64,000 nt of DNA from Chytridium lagenaria (taxonomy: Eukaryota; Chytridiomycota; Chytridiomycetes; Chytridiales; Chytridiaceae): assembly GCA_025449115.1 (NCBI GenBank), contig JAHLKC010000038.1, positions 1 to 64,000 of the forward strand, written 5' to 3'. The notes under the pieces were generated by a model. That model was not told where the DNA came from. It made no database searches and worked only from the letters and a program-made list of their open reading frames with translations. Of the stretch, positions 58,237 through 64,000 are shown piece after piece. The translations under genes were made by a program, and so were the position numbers. Position 1 is the first letter of the stretch. Each line of letters opens with the position of its first letter.

Positions 58237-61200
58237 ATGTCTCTCGACATCGAAGAGTGCATCGGCCATGTGCGGTCTTTTGGACTCCGTCTCAAGAAGG
58301 AGCAATATGAATTAATGACTATGCAGTCGGAGATGGACGGTCTTCTTCAAGCTGTGCAAGCCACGCTTGATGTTGGGAGCGTACCGCCTGTCGATACAGA
58401 AAGGTTTTCACTCAGGTCCCCGACGGCCTCGCTCTTTGGGCTGGTTCCATTTCGTCAATTTGTTCCGGGTCACAGCGCTTCAAACGGTGACTTTTTGATG
58501 GAGGCAAGGTCAAGATCGGCCGCTAATTCCATATACATGGGCCGGTTGAATCCCTCCGCCAGTGCCATTCTGGATCCTCCAATGCTCGCCAACATTGCAG
58601 GAATGCTTGACATGTCTGTTGAAGACGTCATGAACCGGTCTGAAAAGCAGAGCTCAGCAGCGGACGCTGTCAACGACCGATCGTCGATGAAAAAGACGTC
58701 AACACAGTCTCTGCTTAAAAGCCTTAGATTCAGCAGGTCTTCTCACTCTCGTAGGCCCTCACTCGGCCTTGATCTCGACAGAGATCGAGAGCGGGCAACT
58801 ACCTCTAGTCAGTCACTGCGTGATTTCGAGAACGATAAAGTGTTAGAAAAGGTTTATCATGAACTCATTGGAGAAAAGATGGACAGGGAAGCAAACGAGA
58901 ATTACCATAACAGGACACACTCTCTTGGCCGGCCAAAAACGACACGTGCCAGTAGCGGGGGCCGACTGATCTTGCACCACATGTTGGTTCGTATGTTACT
59001 TAAATTGCTTTTAAATCATACGAAACTAACTTAAAGCTTCATTTTTAGAAATCAATGTCTCCTCAGATGAAAATACAGAGCTTTTAATGTCGGAAAGCAC
59101 AAGGCGGAAAAATAGAAGCCAAGCCCCGAGCCTCACTGAGCAGAAAATGTTCGAATCCGACAATAACCTCAAGATACACGGCAGTAACGTAGATTCTTCT
59201 GAGGCCGAGCTCTCAATAGAAAGAGGTCCTACAGTCATCAACAAGGACCTTGCCCGACTAAAGACATCGGGCAATGACAGTCATAGGTCCAATTCCGTTG
59301 TGAGCGTTAAATTTCAAGCACCACCATCCGTTAAACCTTCCGAGTGTGAATCATTAAATTCCGCCCCAAAAATCCCGTCGAGGAAAGCAGATAGCGTTAT
59401 GTCAACGGCGAGCACCCGAGCTAGTACCCACAATATGCCTCTTCAAAATCTTCGAAACAAAATCGTACGCTTCTTGTACGTCCCAAGCTTCACCGAATTT
59501 GGGTTTAACCTCGCAAACGACAAAGGAGCTTTAAAATCGAAATCGAGTCTAACAGCTCGAGAAACATCTAACCAGGAAGGCTTCCATCCTTACTCAGCGG
59601 GCTTGGTTTATTGGGGCATGCTGATGTTTCGTAAGTTACATAATGCCTTTTCTAAGATGCCTGGTGTCTAATCATTTTACAGTCATACACTTGTTAGTAC
59701 TTTATGAAGCCCCAGTAATTGCAGCTTTTGAGACTAGGGTGCATTCATCGGATTTATCCATCGTTCTCACAGCCTTCTTTGTTATCGACATCACAGTTCA
59801 ATTCTTCTCATTAAGGATAGTAGACGGAGTTGTGGAGCCCAGCATCTTGGATGCTCGATGGGCTTACCTTCGTTCTGGACTTCTTTTAGATGTCTTAGCG
59901 ACTATCCCTTTCGATATTATTTTAAAGAAATCACTACGGCACTCAGAGGCTTGCATCTTGATAAGGCTGCTGTACACAAGAAATCTTGCTCGGATATCAA
60001 AAACTAATGCCTACCTTATGAAATTTTCGAGGTGGATACAGAGGACATTCCGTGTGGGAGTCAGTTTCATGAGAATATTCCTTCTTGGTGGAATTCTCAT
60101 TACATTCTTGCATATCCATGGATGTTTGGTGTTTTTCCTTGGGAAAGTCACGGGATTTACAGGAGATAGCTGGAGAAAGGTTAATTACCTATTTCAAGAA
60201 GAGGTGAACAACCAATATATTTGGTCACTCTTCGTAGCAACCGCAAATACCTTCCCAGTAACGGGATTTCAGTGAGTACTTCTCCAAGTAATAATAATTT
60301 GCTAACCCATGCTGTCTCCTTCCTATAGACCGACAGATCCAATCGAGCAAGTCATTGGAATTTTGTTGGCAATCATCGGTGCTGTTCTTTACGCCTGTCT
60401 TGTCGGCACCATCTCGTCGTTTAGCTTTGGTTTGGATTCCTCTGGTAGGAAGTACAAGGAGAAAATTGACGAGGTCAACGAGTATATGACGTACAGAAAT
60501 CTCAGCGATAATATCAAAAAGAAGGTCCGAGATTACTTTGAGATGAAGTATAAAGGGAAATTTTTTGATGAAGAGGCGATTTTGAAGGAAATGAATGACT
60601 CTCTCCGTTTGGTATGATGATTTATTCTTTCTTTTATGCCTTTCAAATTTGATACCAATACTAATATTGAAAATTGTATACAGGAAATTGCCGTGCACAA
60701 CTGTCAAGATCTTATTGCGAAAGTTCCATTCTTAAGAAGAGAGATGAATGATGGCCGAGACGAAGTGTTTATGGGTCGTATAGCAAGGGCTCTTAGACCC
60801 AAATATTTTGTTAAAGGCGACATCATTTTTGAGCAAGGCTGGGTAAGAATCATTTCCTATCAAGCCGGCTATAAAAACAAAGAGCTAAATGTAACTAGGT
60901 TGGAAACGAAAATGTACTTTATCCTCAAAGGAAGCTTATCTATCATTGTCAATCAGAAGGTGGTGGGCAACCTTATAGATGGTGCCTTCTTTGGTGAAGT
61001 CGCATTGCTCGGCGAGGTTCCGAGGACGGCAACCATTAAGGCGTCGACAAATACTGTGCTTTATTGCTTAGAGCGTCAGGACTTCGTGACTATTATTGCG
61101 GATGTATGTATATTGCACTTTCATCTTCGATCAATTTTTTTGTAGCTAACGTGCTCTTCGCATCGCAGTACCAAGATATGGCCATGAGAATTAAGCAGGT

Positions 61201-61330
61201 CTACGAGGAGCGAATGGTGAAGGTGAAGAAGGAAAACGAAGAGAAGCTGCAGCAAAATCAGACCAAGGCTGGTGACGCTGCCCCTCCAGGTGTTCCAAAG
61301 GTCATGGCGACCGCACCGCTTCAGCAATAA
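58237..61330 (+). CDS. cyclic-nucleotide-binding-domain ion channel (CNG/HCN superfamily)
   Basis: These tetrameric channels couple cAMP or cGMP to cation flux. Start ATG 58237 (MSLDIEECIGHVRSFGLRLK). Exons: 58237-58990, 59049-59630, 59683-60271, 60329-60611, 60684 to about 60855, then about 60898 onward and a last exon from about 61170. A Ser-rich N-terminus (about 440 residues, with RRPSL) precedes S1 (LIHLLVLYEAPVIAAF), S2/S3, a weakly charged S4 (LIRLLYTRNLARISK), S5 and a pore loop YIWSLFVATANTFPVTGFQP, S6 (GILLAIIGAVLYACLVGTI), a C-linker and the cyclic-nucleotide domain: KGDIIFEQG, MYFILKGSLSIIV, FGEVALLGEVPRTATIKA with the phosphate-binding Arg, and a C-helix. The filter has TGF where K channels have TVGYG. 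One G-run change near 60853. Confidence 0.9.
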
Positions 61331-61679
61331 TCTTAAGCTGAGAGTTGGGGTTCCTTGGCTTTGATACACATCGATTTCCTCCTAATCAGCCTGCTACATA
61401 ATTTCTTGCTGCCCTTTTGTTTTTCTCTTCTTTTGCATTTGAAATTCATAGGGGCAACGCATCAACCCTATATTTCCTTAAACCGCCGCCGCCATGTTCT
61501 TCCTTTGTTTTATTGTTCTGATTCTCACATCGTTGCTACCCCTGTCTTTATTCCTCACATCTTGTAAGTATAGGAGAGCCTCCAATTTCAATAAACAATG
61601 AAAGAAGATAATACATTAAGTTCTCTAGCACAAGCACAACAACGGCAGGAAATTAGAAAATTGCACCAAAGGCAAAGAA
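61331..61679. other. convergent 3' flanks, no gene seen
   Basis: 349 bp between the channel stop and the stop of the F-box/LRR gene; T/C-rich, no conserved feature noticed. Confidence 0.5.
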
Positions 61680-64000
61680 TCACAAAATTACACACATCCG
61701 GCTTCGAGACACGTGTTGAAGCTGAGAAACGGGTGGGGATAAGGAGTCATTGACACGAGATGTGTAAAAGCTACGGATTCTTAAAGGCTCTGGCATTGAC
61801 GTAACTGTAAAATTGGCTGGTATCGATGCTTGCTCTATAATAGAGGATTGACTTGAAGCGGGGAAGCTATCAACGGAGTTTGATGTCAAAAGCATGCTAA
61901 CAGATATCCCTGTAGTTGTTTCAATAGTGGCAGCCAAGTGCGGCGCAGTGGCTTCATGATTCACTGCACGAGCAGCAGAAGCAGTTCTTGCAATCTCCTC
62001 TTCGTTACTTCTCTGGAGATCTCGAATGGCGCTGAAGAAATATTTCTGCAGTCGTAAAGCTCCAGAGTCCGAAGATGTCGGAGAGGATTCTTTCGAATTA
62101 AATGCAATAAATTATCGGAAATTCGACTGCAATTATCGATTTCGATGTGCTTCAAATTTGGGCAGGACCTAAGTGTGATGTTTTAATCAGAAGCGGAGAA
62201 CAGATTCACCAAATATTGACACAAACACCAATGCTAAGTAATGACATTACACACCGTATCAACTTCCACACAGAGGCCTCAGTAATACGATCACAATATC
62301 CCAACGAAATCCGCTTTAAGCCGAGAGCCAGGTAGGTCGTGACCGATTCTATAGTAGCATCTCCAATGGCAATGCATTCTTCTAAATCCAGAAACACAAT
62401 TTTTGAGCATCGTTCAACGATCTGCTTTAATCCCTCATCCGAAATTCTACGGCAACCTCCCAGCTCTAAAGAGACTAAAGAGGGGAACGACAAAGATATA
62501 AATGCTAAAGATGCGTCCGTTATTAAGTCGCATCCTTGCATACACAGCCGAACCAGAGATTTGCGGGGTCGAAAAATGAGGCTTTTGAAATGCAGAAGAT
62601 TCGGTGGGGTGCGGATAGCCTTTTTCGATCCAAAGCACATCCGTTTCCTTCTGACCCATTTCACGGTCTCTTTCATCCACAGGGTGGCCTGCTACGTGAC
62701 TTCGAGAAAGTCCAGTCAATGCGCGGATGCCTCGATCCGTTATTTTCGAGCAATACGATATAGCAAGATGCTTCAAGCCTGCAACACCAGCTGTGGCAGG
62801 CTCTGGTGAGGTCCTTCCGCCAATAATTAGCAGATGATCATCTAAAAGTGTCTCATTCAGGTGAGACAGATAAAGATGCGTTAACGTGAGTCTTGAACCG
62901 AGTGAAGGCGAAAAGAGGAACAGGAGCAGCAGTTGCAATCCCTCCGAGGTCACATTTCGGCAGTGAGACAGGTTTAAGTGAGTCAAATTTCTAAAGCACC
63001 CTGCTATTGGCATAGGGTCCAGGAGCAAGACCAACAGCAGCAGGATAGTTGCAAGTGCTTTCTGTCCCATTCTTCTGTGACCTCTTCCAAGCATACGTAT
63101 TTGACGTTGGAATGGAGATTGACACAGATAAACATTCTTTAATTCCATCAGTGCTCCCATTTTCGAATCCAATATTTATCTTCCCACATGATGAATGGTT
63201 CACCAAGTAGCGAAAACTTGAAAGAGAAGTTACTAAACTTCCGGTACTGGATTTTTTTAAAGCACTATGCAAGCCCGTGAGCGAGTTCCCCATAATTAAC
63301 GAAAAGATAGTTCCGTCGTCACCGCAGCAAGTCCGAGGTATTAAAGTTTTGCAATCGAGGAGAAGACGCCAGTAGAAGTGACAAGGAAGTTGAAGATACT
63401 GATCTGCACCCTCTCAAGTCTAAAGACCTCAGCATGGAGCAATTCTGTGCCAATTCCATGACAATATTTGAGCTGATACCTGAGTTGCCTCTATAAACAA
63501 TAGTAAGAAGAGCCGTAATAGCAACTCGATTGTATACCGAGTATTTAAAATTCGAAGGAAAGATCCGGCTCTATTTATGAGACTTTGTAAATGTCTTTCT
63601 GTGGATCTCTGAGGGAACGTATGGGAATGTATTTCAGCCCACAAGCTTCCATCCATTCCCACTTTATTCCACAAGCGAGAAACCTTTCCAGCATGATTAG
63701 AATAAATGCATAAGGTATACTTTACAAGGTACCTTTAAAGCTCGTACTAGATGGCCGACGTCAAGTTGGGAAAAGATATATAATTTGACTTCCATAGGTA
63801 GCATGTCAAACATCTGGCCCATATCGACAGGCCGAAGTTTGGAAGGAAAAGACACCGCTTCCGAGATTACCGACAAGGAATCAGCCGACGCCATGCCCGT
63901 GTTTGAATTTGGCAACATAGAAACTTGAATGCACCCTTCGTCCTGGAGCGATTCGGGACGAAGAGAGATTCCGTCGCTCAACAGTTCAGGCGCTATGAAT
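61680..64000 (-). CDS. FBXL2/FBXL20-like F-box/LRR protein with CaaX box, N-terminus cut by window
   Basis: SCF substrate receptor. The frame is open to the window edge (no ATG), so the true start lies beyond 64000. The F-box at about 63840-63600 is split by an intron: FDMLPMEVKLYIFSQLDVGH, LVRALK, VSRLWNKVGMDGSLWAEIHS, strongly recalling FBXL2/20. Leucine-rich repeats follow in several exons and frames: LTHLNLSHCRNVTSEGLQLL, LKHLAISYCSKITDRGIRAL, LVRLCMQGCDLITDASLAFI, LVSLELGGCRRISDEGLKQI, IVFLDLEECIAIGDATIESV, LKRISLGYCDRITEASVWKL, LKHIEIDNCSRISDNLLHLI, LRTLELYDCRNIS. The last residues are SRSRMCVIL-stop: a CaaX box whose final Leu favours geranylgeranylation, the same CVIL known at the end of animal FBXL2 and FBXL20. 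Confidence 0.85.

Overview
The window reads as nuclear DNA from an early-diverging, probably zoosporic (chytrid-type) fungus. It has short GT-AG introns (many 40-60 nt, several with a CTAAC/TCTAAT-like branch site), genes on both strands and long low-complexity intergenic DNA. It combines fungal families (GATA factor, mpaB-like oxygenase, F-box proteins) with signalling families kept in zoosporic fungi and animals but lost in Dikarya (soluble-type adenylyl cyclases, a cyclic-nucleotide-gated channel, a SWEET transporter). The organism assignment is inference.

Layout. 1-2386 (+): 3' part of a PIF1 helicase. 2505-7812 (-): a very large, repeat-bearing, disordered protein. 8102-9323 (-): SWEET-like sugar transporter. 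9324-11302: intergenic, with a degenerate three-copy repeat. 11303-12813 (-): mpaB/DUF2236-like protein. 14672-16170 (+): Pro/Gly-rich single-pass membrane protein. 16947-19020 (-): F-box protein. 21094-22115 (-): bHLH factor. 22116-25309: gene-poor. 25310-28001 (-): two-pass membrane protein. 29133-31205 (+): membrane protein with a KCTD-type BTB/T1 domain. 32051-32922 (+): Pro-rich protein. 33979-36028 (+): GNAT-like protein, followed by a 55-bp minisatellite (36080-36466).

The right part is a cyclic-nucleotide neighbourhood. It holds a PKA catalytic subunit with a long Ser-rich N-terminus (37154-39878, -), two tandem ADCY10-like cyclases (40567-44844 and 45051-51295, -; the first lacks its middle), a GATA factor with an enlarged zinc loop (52389-54249, +), an MDR-family oxidoreductase (54518-56364, +), a SCAMP (56708-57968, -) divergent from a CNBD ion channel (58237-61330, +), and an FBXL2/FBXL20-like F-box/LRR protein ending in the prenylation signal CVIL (61680-64000, -, N-terminus cut by the window edge). 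Cyclase, kinase and channel together would form a cAMP/cGMP pathway; that link is inferred from family roles and position.

Caution: almost every conserved gene is broken by single-base changes at homopolymer runs (missing A, T or C; extra or missing G), including the PKA kinase core. This looks like uncorrected sequencing error rather than decay, so many coordinates below span several reading frames and exact exon ends are approximate unless stated.
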